Below, piece after piece: positions 25,680 through 35,174 of a DNA stretch of 64,000 nucleotides. How positions within the stretch are numbered: position 1 is the first letter of the stretch; each line of letters begins with the position of its first letter. Both the position numbers and the translations under genes were made by a program. The notes beneath the pieces were generated by a model. The model was not told where the DNA came from. It did no database searches and saw only the letters and a list, made by a program, of their open reading frames with translations. This DNA is from Paenibacillus macquariensis. Lineage in GTDB: Bacteria > Bacillota > Bacilli > Paenibacillales > Paenibacillaceae. Where the stretch lies: assembly GCF_900156375.1 (NCBI RefSeq), contig NZ_FTNK01000011.1, positions 124,001 to 188,000 of the forward strand, given 5' to 3'.

Positions 25680-27032
25680 TTATACCCAAGTTGGTTGAGC
25701 TGAAAAATGTTTTACTTCGTCTTTCACTTTCGGCTGAACCGCATGTTCTAAAACAGGCTCCAATACAGGCTCATCTAACGAAATACGCCAAATATCAGCA
25801 CCCAACGCTGATAACTTCTCTGCAATATGGACATATCCGCGGTCAATATGATGTACACCACTGACCTCAGTCGTACCATTTGCTACAAGTCCAAGCAAGA
25901 TTAATGCTGCACCTGCACGCAGATCTGTTGCACATACTTTTGCACCATTCAATTTCGCGCGACCCGTAATAATTGCTGACCGGCCTTCTACCTTGATTTC
26001 TGCATTCATATGTTGAAATTCGTCCACATGCATGAAGCGATTCTCAAATACTGTCTCCGTCACGACACTAGTGCCTTCCGAGACAAGTAAAAGTGACATC
26101 ATCTGTGACTGCATATCTGTAGGGAACCCTGGATAAGGAAGTGTCTTGATATCCACCGAACGTAAAGGATGATTCGCAGTAACACGAATACCATTCTCGT
26201 CTGGTTCAATCTTCACACCCATCTCTTCCATCTTGGAGATGACTGGACCTAAATGATCCGCAATCGCACCTTCAACATATACATCCCCACCAGTAATCGC
26301 AGCAGCTACCATATATGTACCTGCTTCAACACGGTCAGGAATGACAGTATGTTTCACACCAAACATTTTTTCGACACCTTCGATACGAATCTCTCCAGTA
26401 CCAGCACCACGAACTTTGGCACCCATACTGTTCAAGTAATTCGCTAAATCAACAATCTCAGGTTCTTTTGCTGCATTCTCGATAACTGTTGTTCCTTCTG
26501 CCATCGTAGCTGCCATCATAATATTTTCAGTGGCTCCTACGCTTGCGACATCCAAATAAATCTTAGCGCCACGTAGTCTACCGTTACTTTTGGCTTCAAT
26601 AAAACCTTGCCCAAGATTGATTTCTGCTCCAAGAGCTTCAAATCCCTTAAGGTGCTGATCAATCGGTCGTGAACCAATGGCACACCCACCTGGTAAAGAA
26701 ATTCGAGTATGACCCATGCGAGTTAATAATGGTCCCATGACTAGAAAAGAAGCCCGCATCTTGCGAACATACTCATAGGGTGCCTCACAAGTTGTGATTT
26801 GCTCCGCGTTCACGCGTAATATTTCGTTGTCGTAGCTTACACTTACACCTAACGATTCCAATACTTTGGTAATCGTAATCACATCGTCTAGAGGGGGGGC
26901 GTCATAAATCGTGCTTTCCCCTTCTCCCCCTAATAGAGAGGCAGCGATGATCGGAAGAACTGAGTTTTTAGCCCCACTAACTTTTACATTTCCGATCAAT
27001 CTATTGCCACCGCGGACGATAAATTTGCTCAT
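25680..27032 (-). CDS. murA: UDP-N-acetylglucosamine 1-carboxyvinyltransferase
   Basis: 450 residues. First committed step of peptidoglycan synthesis: transfers enolpyruvate from PEP to UDP-GlcNAc. The start MSKFIVRGGNRLIGNVKVSG is typical, GAKNSVLPIIAASLL contains the conserved Lys-Asn, and the catalytic, fosfomycin-reactive Cys is at position 117 in LPGGCAIGSRPIDQHL. ATG 27032 has GGAGGG 7 bases upstream; a longer frame to 27113 has no family match. Location next to ywzB-like and spoIID genes matches murAA of B. subtilis, the essential copy. No missing residues seen. Confidence 0.96.
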   Translation of the reverse strand: MSKFIVRGGNRLIGNVKVSGAKNSVLPIIAASLLGGEGESTIYDAPPLDDVITITKVLESLGVSVSYDNEILRVNAEQITTCEAPYEYVRKMRASFLVMGPLLTRMGHTRISLPGGCAIGSRPIDQHLKGFEALGAEINLGQGFIEAKSNGRLRGAKIYLDVASVGATENIMMAATMAEGTTVIENAAKEPEIVDLANYLNSMGAKVRGAGTGEIRIEGVEKMFGVKHTVIPDRVEAGTYMVAAAITGGDVYVEGAIADHLGPVISKMEEMGVKIEPDENGIRVTANHPLRSVDIKTLPYPGFPTDMQSQMMSLLLVSEGTSVVTETVFENRFMHVDEFQHMNAEIKVEGRSAIITGRAKLNGAKVCATDLRAGAALILLGLVANGTTEVSGVHHIDRGYVHIAEKLSALGADIWRISLDEPVLEPVLEHAVQPKVKDEVKHFSAQPTWV

Positions 27033-27355
27033 CTTGATTCCCTCCGCGTCCGTAATTTTCCTTTTTATGCTAACTTTCTGAATATACACTCTTATTTTCC
27101 CAACTTCCATCATAGCATTGATTATTTCAGCTGTACAAGCGTTTTTTAAAGTTACAGATTGATATCTCCTGATATCTCCGTTAACAGTTAGTTATCATTA
27201 TGTTGTAAGTTCATAAAAGGTTCGAAGAAAAATATTTACTTATTTCCATTGTTGACATAAAAAAAGATATTATTCGACAAAAATGATTGTTATAAGAAAG
27301 AATAATACCTCGTTCAAAAATTTATCCTAAGATTATATAACCGATCCTGTTCTCT
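27033..27355. other. Gene-free interval upstream of murA
   Basis: This AT-rich gap of 323 bases between murA and the ywzB-like gene holds no convincing reading frame. It contains a minus-strand TTGTCGAA (27273-27280), identical to the Spo0A-box core, of unknown relevance since such an 8-mer is expected about twice by chance in the window on both strands. No clear sigma-A promoter or terminator could be assigned. Confidence 0.5.
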
Positions 27356-27613
27356 TTAAAACATATAACGAATCATTTGACTCCACGTCAAATAGTCCAA
27401 CAGAAATCCAGCAACAAAATGACCTAGAACGATGGCCAAAAGAACCTGCAGTAATTTACCTTGAGTTCCTTGGGGGTTGCGAATGACAAGATCTAACTTC
27501 AGATTCTGCAAAGCCCACCATGACAGCCAAATACAAAATAGAGATACAACAATCGATACCAATCCACTAACGCTTACTGCACTAGAAACCGTATTTGCTA
27601 ACCCTTCATTCAT
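27356..27613 (-). CDS. YwzB-like DUF1146 membrane protein
   Basis: 85 residues with two hydrophobic segments (about 14-36 and 53-75) flanking NLKLDLVIRNPQGTQGKLLQV, the DUF1146 signature. The family lies between atpC and murA in many Bacilli (ywzB), as here. Function unknown; conserved position beside the ATP synthase or wall gene hints at envelope biology but nothing more. A GGA-type site lies about 13 bases before ATG 27613. The atp terminator (27820-27854) separates it from the atp operon. Confidence 0.85.
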   Translation of the reverse strand: MNEGLANTVSSAVSVSGLVSIVVSLFCIWLSWWALQNLKLDLVIRNPQGTQGKLLQVLLAIVLGHFVAGFLLDYLTWSQMIRYMF

Positions 27614-27819
27614 ACCGGTAATCTTATCCTTTCCGAATTCCAGTTCTTAAGCTATTTATACGACTCTTCCATCATACTTGCCCAGAACAAAAGAATCCAC
27701 TTTTGCAAACGCTTTATTTGTAACTTTTTAATTTATTTATGATAAATAATTGGTAATAAGGGCATGCCGGCTTCCATTAGGGCCCTCTTCCACCTATTAT
27801 TACTCCAAAATCTCTTGTA

Positions 27820-27854
27820 ATAAAAAAAAAGACAAGCTAAGAATTAGCCTGTCT
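27820..27854 (-). terminator. Terminator of the atp operon
   Basis: On the minus strand AGACAGGCTAA pairs with TTAGCTTGTCT (one mismatch, 3-base loop) and is followed by nine T. It lies 18 bases past the atpC stop. Confidence 0.9.
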
Positions 27855-27871
27855 GTTTCTTTAACAATATC

Positions 27872-28282
27872 TTATTTCTTGGAATGTACGTCAATCCGAT
27901 TCATAGCTTTTTTCAGGGAAAGTTCAGCACGCTTAAAATCGATATCTGCTTGGTTACTTTTTACAGCAACTATGCGACGTTCTGCACGTTCTTTCGCAGC
28001 AATTGCACGTTCAATATCAATATCAGTCTCAAGCTCTGCACTTTCCGCCAAAATAACCACTTTATCTTTGCGTACTTCCACAAAACCTCCACTTACTGCA
28101 ATAGAGGTATATTCATTACCTATTTTAATTCTAACCGGAGCTACCTGTAGAGGAGTTATGAATGGGATGTGACCAGGTAATATACCTAGTTCGCCTTCAA
28201 TTCCACGTACGCTCACGCCATTAACTTCATTAGAGTAAGCTGAATGATCCGGCGTTACGATTTCTAATAAAAAAGTGTTCAT
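27872..28282 (-). CDS. atpC: F1 ATP synthase epsilon subunit
   Basis: 136 residues: beta-sandwich domain with LEIVTPDHSAYSNEVNGVSV and GELGILPGHIPFITPL, then the C-terminal helical hairpin (RAIAAKERAERRIVAVKSNQ) that regulates rotation. Part of the central stalk with gamma. Last gene of the operon, 91 bases after atpD, with AAGGAGGGG before ATG. Normal length. Confidence 0.97.
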   Translation of the reverse strand: MNTFLLEIVTPDHSAYSNEVNGVSVRGIEGELGILPGHIPFITPLQVAPVRIKIGNEYTSIAVSGGFVEVRKDKVVILAESAELETDIDIERAIAAKERAERRIVAVKSNQADIDFKRAELSLKKAMNRIDVHSKK

Positions 28283-28373
28283 ATCTATTCCCCTCCTTAA
28301 AAGCTATTCTGTGAATAGCTACTTCGAAAGCATATCCTTAGCTATTCAAAAGCATTAGAATAACATAGACAGT

Positions 28374-29774
28374 TTAAAGTGTCTTCGCTTTCTCAACAGC
28401 TTCTTCAATAGCTCCAACAAATAGGAATGCCGCTTCTGGAAGATTGTCATGCTTACCGTCCAAAATCTCTCTGAAACTGCGGATTGTATCTTTAACTGGA
28501 ACATATTTACCTGGGAATCCGTTGAACTGTTCAGCCACGTGGAATGGTTGAGACAAGAAACGTTGAATTCTGCGTGCACGACCAACCACTAATCTATCAT
28601 CTTCACTCAACTCGTCCATACCAAGAATCGCGATAATATCTTGAAGTTCATTGTAACGAGCCAAGATTTGTTTAACACCTTGAGCAACGTTATAGTGTTC
28701 TTCACCAACGATTTCTGGAGCAAGGATACGTGAACTGGAAGCCAATGGATCCACAGCTGGGTAGATACCCATTTCAGAAATTTTACGTTCCAAGTTCGTT
28801 GTTGCATCCAAGTGAGCAAACGTAGTAGCCGGAGCCGGATCCGTATAGTCATCGGCTGGTACATAGATTGCTTGAATGGAAGTAACTGAACCATTTTTAG
28901 TGGAAGTAATACGCTCTTGCAATTGACCCATTTCCGTTGCCAATGTTGGTTGGTAACCTACTGCTGATGGCATACGGCCAAGCAATGCGGATACTTCAGA
29001 ACCAGCTTGTGTGAAACGGAAGATGTTATCAACAAACAATAGTACGTCCTTACCTTCTTCATCACGGAAATATTCCGCCATTGTAAGACCTGTAAGTGCT
29101 ACACGAAGACGTGCGCCTGGAGGCTCGTTCATTTGACCGAACACCATTGCCGTTTTCTTAATAACGCCAGAGTCCGTCATTTCATGAAGTAAGTCATTAC
29201 CTTCACGAGTACGTTCACCAACACCCGCGAACACAGAAATACCACCATGCTCTTGCGCGATATTATGAATCAACTCTTGAATTGCTACTGTTTTACCAAC
29301 ACCAGCACCACCGAAGAGTCCGATTTTACCACCCTTTTGGTATGGAGCTAGAAGATCGATAACTTTAATCCCTGTCTCAAGCATCTCAGCTTGCGTTGAC
29401 AGTTCATCATAACTAGGTGCATCACGGTGAATTGGTCTTGATTTCTCAGAAACAACTTCACCCGCTTGGTCAATTGGCTCTCCCAATACGTTAAATACAC
29501 GGCCTAGCGTAGCTGGACCAACAGGAACCGTAATAGCAACTCCTAAATCCACAACTTCCATTCCGCGAACCAATCCGTCTGTACTGGACATAGCAATACA
29601 ACGCACACGGTTGTCGCCCAAATGATTCGAAACTTCCAAAGTCAGGTTAATCTCTCTTCCGTTTGGCAAGACAGCCTGAATTTTAATCGCATTGTAGATT
29701 TCCGGAAGTTGACCTCTTTGAAATTCGATGTCGACAACCGCACCCATAATGCTGACAACGCGTCCTTTATTCAT
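28374..29774 (-). CDS. atpD: F1 ATP synthase beta subunit
   Basis: 466 residues, catalytic subunit. Walker A GGAGVGKTVAIQELI, Walker B DVLLFVDNIFRFTQAGSE, the catalytic GERTREGNDLLHEM (Glu of GERTRE), and ALLGRMPSAVGYQPTL are all present. GGAGGG 9 bases before ATG 29774. Order A-G-D-C is that of all bacterial F-ATPase operons. Complete. Confidence 0.98.
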   Translation of the reverse strand: MNKGRVVSIMGAVVDIEFQRGQLPEIYNAIKIQAVLPNGREINLTLEVSNHLGDNRVRCIAMSSTDGLVRGMEVVDLGVAITVPVGPATLGRVFNVLGEPIDQAGEVVSEKSRPIHRDAPSYDELSTQAEMLETGIKVIDLLAPYQKGGKIGLFGGAGVGKTVAIQELIHNIAQEHGGISVFAGVGERTREGNDLLHEMTDSGVIKKTAMVFGQMNEPPGARLRVALTGLTMAEYFRDEEGKDVLLFVDNIFRFTQAGSEVSALLGRMPSAVGYQPTLATEMGQLQERITSTKNGSVTSIQAIYVPADDYTDPAPATTFAHLDATTNLERKISEMGIYPAVDPLASSSRILAPEIVGEEHYNVAQGVKQILARYNELQDIIAILGMDELSEDDRLVVGRARRIQRFLSQPFHVAEQFNGFPGKYVPVKDTIRSFREILDGKHDNLPEAAFLFVGAIEEAVEKAKTL

Positions 29775-29876
29775 CTTTTGTTTCCCTCCTACAAGTTTGC
29801 TTCAGCCATCGTCTTTAAGTTATATCTTAAAATACCCTATATGGCCTTGGTACGAAATTTATATAGATAATGAATC

Positions 29877-30740
29877 TTAGGACTGTGAATCTGCTCCAGC
29901 CACAATCTCTGAAATTTCTTGTGTAATTGCCGCTTGACGAGCACGGTTATAGGTCAACTGTAGATCACCGATCATCTTCGTAGCGTTCTTAGTTGCACTA
30001 CCCATGGCAGTCATCTTCGACCCCAATTCACTAGCTTTACCATCTAACAGGGCAGTAAAGATGAGTGTCTCTGCATATTTCGGCAAAAGCACTTCCAATA
30101 CAGCACTTGCGGAAGGTTCATATTCATAAGACGCGCTCACAGCAGAACTCTTCTCTGGCGTTATCATTGGCAACAACTGATCCACTTCAGGAATCTGTGT
30201 CAAAGCATTCACGAACCGGTTATAGCAAATATGCAATTCATCGATATGACTCAATTCAAAACGTTGAACTGCTGCATAAGCGATGGATTTGATATCTGCA
30301 AACGAAGGCGTGTCAGACAAGTCTGTCAGGTCTTCAACGACTGGAAGCTCTCTGCGACGGAAATATTCACGGCCCTTACGACCAATTACGAAGATTTCAT
30401 ATTCGTCTTTAGACTGATGACGTTCAGCAATGGTAACCATTACCTTTTTCAAAATATTTGTATTATATCCGCCAGCAAGACCACGGTCAGAAGTAATAAC
30501 CAAGTAACCTGTTTTCTTCACAGGTCGCTTCTCAAACATCGGATGAGTGATGTCCTTCGTAGCAGACGCAATGCTGAACACCACTTCTTTAAGTTTATCT
30601 GAGTAAGGTCGGGCTGCAGCAGCCTTCTCTTGTGCTCTTCTAAGCTTGGAAGCAGCTACCATTTCCATTGCTTTAGTGATCTGTTTGGTACTCTGTACAC
30701 TCTTGATCTGACGTTTAATATCACGTAAACCTTTTGCCAT
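29877..30740 (-). CDS. atpG: F1 ATP synthase gamma subunit
   Basis: 287 residues. Central shaft of the rotor. N-terminal helix LRDIKRQIKSVQSTKQITKAMEM style start (residues 5-27), SDRGLAGGYNTNILK in the Rossmann-like part, and the C-terminal ALLDGKASELGSKMTAMGSA then QAAITQEISEIVAGA helix. GAGGTGGTG before ATG. It is separated from atpA by an unusual 221-base interval carrying tandem repeats (30758-30913), whereas this junction is usually short. Confidence 0.97.
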   Translation of the reverse strand: MAKGLRDIKRQIKSVQSTKQITKAMEMVAASKLRRAQEKAAAARPYSDKLKEVVFSIASATKDITHPMFEKRPVKKTGYLVITSDRGLAGGYNTNILKKVMVTIAERHQSKDEYEIFVIGRKGREYFRRRELPVVEDLTDLSDTPSFADIKSIAYAAVQRFELSHIDELHICYNRFVNALTQIPEVDQLLPMITPEKSSAVSASYEYEPSASAVLEVLLPKYAETLIFTALLDGKASELGSKMTAMGSATKNATKMIGDLQLTYNRARQAAITQEISEIVAGADSQS

Positions 30741-30757
30741 ATTTTCACCACCTCAAA

Positions 30758-30913
30758 GTTTTGACGAAGTCAAAACTAGCATCGTAAGCGTTAACTTGGT
30801 TTTGACGAAGTCATACTAGCATCGTAAGCGTTAACTTGGTTTTGACGAAGTCATACTAGCATCGTAAGCGTTAACTTAGTTTTGACGAAGTCACACTAGT
30901 ATCGTAAACGTTC
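30758..30913. repeat. 40-bp tandem repeat, four copies, between atpA and atpG
   Basis: Copies start at 30758, 30799, 30839 and 30879 (period 41, 40, 40). The unit on the plus strand begins GTTTTGACGAAGTC and continues ACTAGCATCGTAAGCG then TTAACTT. Copies 2 and 3 are identical except at the last base or two; copy 4 degenerates at its end. Copy 1 has a perfect hairpin, GTTTTGAC-GAA-GTCAAAAC. The array is transcribed as part of the atp mRNA and would form a row of small hairpins between two genes. A diverged relative may lie at 33544-33583. Confidence 0.9.
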
Positions 30914-30961
30914 GTTCATTTATAAAAAAGTGATACCGAGCCTCACGGCCCGGTTATATGT

Positions 30962-32476
30962 CTATGCCGATACTGAAAATCCTTTTTTGAAAGTCGCGAT
31001 AGCTTCTTTCAAAGCAGCCTCGTTGTCAGCAATCAAATCCTTCGTATCCCGAATAGATTGAGGGATTTCAGGATGATTACTTTCTACGAAAGCAACGAAT
31101 TCTTTCTCGAAACGGCGGATATCTGCTACAGGAATATCATCCAAATGACCCTTAACAGCTGAATACAAGCTAATTACTTGTTGTTCTACCTGCATCGGTT
31201 GGTTAACACCTTGTTTAAGAATCTCCATCAATCTTGCACCACGATTTAGACGTGCTAATGTTGATTTATCCAAATCGGATCCAAATTGGGAGAACGCTTG
31301 AAGTTCACGATATTGAGCAAGGTCAAGTTTCAAACCACCTGCGACTTTTTTCATCGCTTTGATCTGAGCTGAACCCCCTACACGTGATACGGAAACCCCA
31401 ACGTTGATAGCCGGACGTTGGCCTGAATAGAACAATTCAGATTCCAAGAAGATCTGACCATCTGTAATCGAGATCACGTTCGTTGGGATATAAGCAGCTA
31501 CGTCAGATGCTTGTGTCTCAATAAACGGTATCGCCGTTAAGGAACCTCCACCCATTGCATCGCTTAATTTAGCTGCACGTTCCAGCAAGCGGGAGTGAAG
31601 ATAGAATACATCCCCTGGATAAGCTTCGCGACCTGGCGGACGACGAAGTAGCAAGGAAAGTTCACGATAAGCAGAAGCTTGTTTCGTTAAGTCATCATAA
31701 ATAATGAGCGCATGCTCACCTTTATACATGAAGTACTCACCCATTGCACAACCTGCATATGGTGCAATATAAAGCAACGGTGATGGATCTGAAGCCGCTG
31801 CAGTAACGATGATTGTATATTCCAATGCGCCATGACGACGAAGTGTTTCTACGACTTGTGCTACGGTAGATTGTTTCTGACCGATAGCGACATAAATACA
31901 TTTCACACCATTACCTTTTTGGTTGATAATTGTGTCAATTGCAATCGAAGTTTTACCTGTCTGACGGTCACCAATCATCAACTGGCGTTGTCCACGACCG
32001 ATTGGTACCATTGCATCAATCGCTTTGATCCCTGTTTGCATTGGCTCATGTACTGATTTACGATCAATAACGCCTGGAGCACCACTCTCTACCGGACGGA
32101 ATTCTGTAGCAGCAATTGGACCCTTACCATCTACTGGTTCACCAAGAGCATTAACGACACGTCCAAGCAAGGCTTCACCAACGGGAACCTGCATGATCTG
32201 ACCTGTACGTTTAACTTGGTCACCTTCTTTAATCTCGGTATAACGACCTAGAATAACAACACCTACGTTGCTTTCTTCTAAGTTGAGTACCAATCCGACA
32301 ACACCATTGGAGAATTCCAATAGTTCCCCGGACATCGCGTTCTCAATTCCGTGCACGCGTGCAATACCATCACTTACTTGAATGACAGTACCTACTTCAG
32401 CGACTTCAATGTCAGATTTATATTGTTCAATTTGACTTTTAATAAGTGTACTGATTTCTTCAGGTTTGATACTCAA
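30962..32476 (-). CDS. atpA: F1 ATP synthase alpha subunit
   Basis: 504 residues. Non-catalytic nucleotide-binding subunit. Start MSIKPEEISTLIKSQIEQ matches the family and uses TTG at 32476 with GGGGTG 6 bases upstream; a GTG three codons earlier lies on top of that ribosome site. P-loop GDRQTGKTSIAIDTI, and VSVSRVGGSAQIKAMKKVAG with the arginine finger region. 11 bases after atpH, so tightly coupled. Complete. Confidence 0.97.
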   Translation of the reverse strand: MSIKPEEISTLIKSQIEQYKSDIEVAEVGTVIQVSDGIARVHGIENAMSGELLEFSNGVVGLVLNLEESNVGVVILGRYTEIKEGDQVKRTGQIMQVPVGEALLGRVVNALGEPVDGKGPIAATEFRPVESGAPGVIDRKSVHEPMQTGIKAIDAMVPIGRGQRQLMIGDRQTGKTSIAIDTIINQKGNGVKCIYVAIGQKQSTVAQVVETLRRHGALEYTIIVTAAASDPSPLLYIAPYAGCAMGEYFMYKGEHALIIYDDLTKQASAYRELSLLLRRPPGREAYPGDVFYLHSRLLERAAKLSDAMGGGSLTAIPFIETQASDVAAYIPTNVISITDGQIFLESELFYSGQRPAINVGVSVSRVGGSAQIKAMKKVAGGLKLDLAQYRELQAFSQFGSDLDKSTLARLNRGARLMEILKQGVNQPMQVEQQVISLYSAVKGHLDDIPVADIRRFEKEFVAFVESNHPEIPQSIRDTKDLIADNEAALKEAIATFKKGFSVSA

Positions 32477-32487
32477 TATTTTCACCC

Positions 32488-33039
32488 CTATCTACTGTGC
32501 TTGTCATTAAAAGATTTTTCAAGACGCGCAAGCTTACCGGAAATACTACCATCGTACAGCGTATCACCGATTACAACCTTTAATCCTCCAAGTAAGCTCT
32601 TATCGATAACGTTATTTACACGAATCGTTTTGTGCGTAACTTGGCCAAATTCAGCCGCAACTGCTTCTTTTGCTGCTTCATCTAACGCATACGTTGAGTA
32701 AACAACAGCATCCGCCATCCCTAGGCTTTCACCTCTGAACTTAATGTAGCTTTCTAGAAGATCAGGCAATATATCAGTTCTACGCCGTTTCACAAGTAGA
32801 TCCACGGTATTGATCACAGACTGTGACAGCTTGCCCTGAAGAGCTCCATTGAGCGCATTCAATTTATTGGAATCGGAAATATTAGGTGTAGTTAAGAAAA
32901 ATTCAATCTCTTTGTTCGACTGAACCGCTTCTACAACTGCCTTCAAATCCTGTTCAACTTCAAGCGTTACCTGCTCCTGTGAGGCCACTTCAAACAGTGC
33001 TTTAGCATACCGTTTAGCGACTACCGTATCGCGACTCAT
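32488..33039 (-). CDS. atpH: F1 ATP synthase delta subunit
   Basis: 183 residues, peripheral-stalk subunit joining b to the top of F1. Recognised by VAKRYAKALFEVASQEQ at the N-terminus and the C-terminal VIDKSLLGGLKVVIGDTLYD. Start overlaps the atpF stop by 4 bases (translational coupling). Normal length and layout. Confidence 0.96.
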   Translation of the reverse strand: MSRDTVVAKRYAKALFEVASQEQVTLEVEQDLKAVVEAVQSNKEIEFFLTTPNISDSNKLNALNGALQGKLSQSVINTVDLLVKRRRTDILPDLLESYIKFRGESLGMADAVVYSTYALDEAAKEAVAAEFGQVTHKTIRVNNVIDKSLLGGLKVVIGDTLYDGSISGKLARLEKSFNDKHSR

Positions 33040-33524
33040 GATTTGCCCCCTACCTCTTTGAGGTATTGGTCAACAAGTTGCTCTTGCGTATTATCCATAT
33101 TGACTTCTTTCTCAAGCAATTTGGATGCGATTTTTACAGAAACCGTACCAATTTCGCTGCGCAATGCTTCGACAGCCTTGTTCTTTTCGCTTTCAATATC
33201 GCGTACAGCCTCAGACTTGAGACGTACCACAGCATTGCTAGCTTCTTCAAGAATCTGTTCAGCTTGCTTACTACTTGTCTGTTTAGAGCGCTCTACGATT
33301 TCATAAGCTTCTTTACGAGCTTCATTCAACGCAGCCTTCTGATCTTCAACATATTGAGTTGCTTGTTCCTGTGTTTTCTTAGCATCTTCTAATTGTTTTA
33401 GAACGAGTACACGGCGTTGCTCCATAATGCTAAATAACTTGTCAAAAGCATATCTACTAAGCGCCCAATAAAGAACTAGAAATGAGACAATAGATATGAT
33501 TATAGTTTCCAAATGAAGATCCAA
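33036..33524 (-). CDS. atpF: ATP synthase b subunit
   Basis: 162 residues: one membrane helix (about 5-25, TIIISIVSFLVLYWAL) then a long charged coiled coil (30-160) forming the stator stalk. I chose TTG 33524 because AAGGAG lies 8 bases upstream; the GTG at 33533 lies inside that site. Overlaps atpH by 4 bases. A weak hairpin region (33544-33583) separates it from atpE. Confidence 0.95.
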   Translation of the reverse strand: MDLHLETIIISIVSFLVLYWALSRYAFDKLFSIMEQRRVLVLKQLEDAKKTQEQATQYVEDQKAALNEARKEAYEIVERSKQTSSKQAEQILEEASNAVVRLKSEAVRDIESEKNKAVEALRSEIGTVSVKIASKLLEKEVNMDNTQEQLVDQYLKEVGGKS

Positions 33525-33543
33525 TGAAGTCACTCCTTTCTGT

Positions 33544-33583
33544 TAGCACGAAGTGCGAATTACCAAGCATAAACGCGTTCTTG
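33544..33583. repeat. Hairpin segment between atpE and atpF resembling the 30.8-kb repeat
   Basis: GCACGAAGTGC and AAACGCG/CGCGTTT-like arms form two adjacent stems. The order ACGAAGT, then AAGCAT, then CGTT parallels the atpA-atpG repeat unit (ACGAAGT, TAGCAT, GCGTT), suggesting a diverged single copy of the same element. Similarity is by eye and modest. Confidence 0.4.
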
Positions 33584-33692
33584 CGTTTACTTAATGAAAC
33601 TAGAGTTAATATAAATTACATTTATATCAACTGATGATTTGAACAAAACGAAGGCGTGGATGGCATCGGCCATCCCCGCCAACCAATATTAT

Positions 33693-33905
33693 TTACGTGA
33701 ACATGATCAAGAAAGCGATAACTGTTGCAGCCAACGGAATAACTTCGACGATACCTACACCGATAAACATCGTTGTTTGTAGTGCGTTACGAGCTTCTGG
33801 TTGACGAGCGATAGATTCAACTGTCTTACTTACGATCATACCGTTACCAAGACCTGCACCAAGTGCCCCTAAACCTACTGCGATAGCTGCTGCTAAAAAT
33901 TCCAT
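33693..33905 (-). CDS. atpE: ATP synthase c subunit
   Basis: 70 residues, two membrane helices joined by the polar loop ARQPEARN; forms the rotor ring. The ion-carrying Glu is in GIVEVIPLAA. The ligand set expected for sodium coupling (Gln in helix 1, Ser-Thr after Glu) is not visible, so proton coupling is likely. Gly-rich helix 1 AVGLGALGAGLGNGM is typical. Standard size. Confidence 0.97.
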   Translation of the reverse strand: MEFLAAAIAVGLGALGAGLGNGMIVSKTVESIARQPEARNALQTTMFIGVGIVEVIPLAATVIAFLIMFT

Positions 33906-34003
33906 TATAAAATATCCTCCTCTGAATCTTCTTATTATTTTGTGTAATATAATATCTTCTACGTAAGAATTCAGTAATTACCGAATCTGTTCGCTGAAGT
34001 TAA

Positions 34004-34765
34004 TTAATGTTCTTCATGAATCGTTGTTTGAGCGATGTATACCATACTCAGAATTACAAATATGAAGGCTTGTAATGCACCTACAAATATACTGAACCCT
34101 TGCCAAACCGCGAGAAACGGAATCCCTATAATACCTAACTTCAGGATAACGGTAATCAGTACTTCCCCAGCGAATATGTTAGCGAATAACCGGATTGCAA
34201 GCGCAACTGGCTTAGCTAAGTTCTCAATAATATTCAATGGAAGGAAAATCGGAAACGGTTCGATATAGTGTTTCAAGTAGTGTTTACGGTTGTTCTTAAG
34301 CCCAAGATAGTTCATTAAGATGAAAATAACGATTGCAAGACCAGCAGTCATGTTAATGTCTGCAGTTGGTGATTTCCACCAAAGAATCTCAGCATGCTCG
34401 CCAGCCACTAAATTTCTTGTAGCTTCAATCGTATAACCAAAGATTTCTGTAGGACCGCTTGCTTCAGTAATGATAGAAAACGGTAGTCCCAACAAGTTAG
34501 AAACAAAAATGAAAAGAATTAGCGTAAGTCCTAGTGAAATATATTGCTTACCCTTCTTCAAGTCCATTGCGCTTCCAATCAGGCTCTGAACAAATTCCAC
34601 AACCCATTCCATGAAATTCTGTAGTTTGGAAGGGTTTTCTACTGATAAATTACTAACGCAGACCCTAACGAACACGAATACAACAATCATACTCACCAAC
34701 AGCATAAAAATAGCGGATAGATCGAGACTCAGCCCACCCACATGGATAATCGGATGTTCATGCAT
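34004..34765 (-). CDS. atpB: ATP synthase a subunit
   Basis: 253 residues, about six membrane helices; forms the proton half-channels against the c ring. The essential Arg lies in LAIRLFANIFAGEVL, and the C-terminal ALQAFIFVILSMVYI with Gln/Glu-bearing helix is present. Next in order after atpI. Normal length. Confidence 0.97.
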   Translation of the reverse strand: MHEHPIIHVGGLSLDLSAIFMLLVSMIVVFVFVRVCVSNLSVENPSKLQNFMEWVVEFVQSLIGSAMDLKKGKQYISLGLTLILFIFVSNLLGLPFSIITEASGPTEIFGYTIEATRNLVAGEHAEILWWKSPTADINMTAGLAIVIFILMNYLGLKNNRKHYLKHYIEPFPIFLPLNIIENLAKPVALAIRLFANIFAGEVLITVILKLGIIGIPFLAVWQGFSIFVGALQAFIFVILSMVYIAQTTIHEEH

Positions 34766-34796
34766 TGAAATGTATTTCCTCCTTTCACTTAATATA

Positions 34797-35174
34797 TTAA
34801 ATCTTCTTTGTCACACTCAAATATATGCCTACAGGAATAGTCAAGATCTGCGGTAAGAAGACTCCAGCTATGGTTAGTTCAAGTGAGAAATGTTCGATCC
34901 TCACTGAGAACATCACAACTAGAATAGCGAAACAAATTCTGCTTATAAAGCCTAGGCTAAAAGCCCTCGACTCCCCAGTCGCTACGGCATGTGCAACCTT
35001 CCGGGTTTTCGACCCTAGATGGCGAACACTTACCAAACCTCCAACCAATCCTAAAACCATTCCCAGCGTATAAATCCTGGTTTCCGGATGAAGGGCCCAT
35101 CCCAATAGTAATCCTGCCATAATGACCAACGACAGTCTGGTGACACCCTTCACAATGGAAGCTATATCATCCAT
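34797..35174 (-). CDS. atpI: ATP synthase subunit I
   Basis: 125 residues with four hydrophobic segments and few conserved motifs (MVLGLVGGLVSVRHL). AtpI helps c-ring assembly in several bacteria. Overlaps atpZ by 8 bases and precedes atpB by 31 bases. Assignment is from position and hydropathy as much as sequence. Confidence 0.85.
   Translation of the reverse strand: MDDIASIVKGVTRLSLVIMAGLLLGWALHPETRIYTLGMVLGLVGGLVSVRHLGSKTRKVAHAVATGESRAFSLGFISRICFAILVVMFSVRIEHFSLELTIAGVFLPQILTIPVGIYLSVTKKI

Noticed and set aside
27273..27280. TTGTCGAA, a Spo0A-box core, upstream of murA
   Set aside because: An 8-mer is expected about twice by chance in 64 kb on both strands and no promoter partner was found, so no regulatory claim is made beyond noting it.
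28355..28894. Second-frame ORFs inside atpD
   Set aside because: Out-of-frame readings of a complete, conserved beta subunit gene.
30758..30913. CRISPR array
   Set aside because: The repeats are contiguous 40-bp tandem copies without unique spacers, and no cas genes are near.
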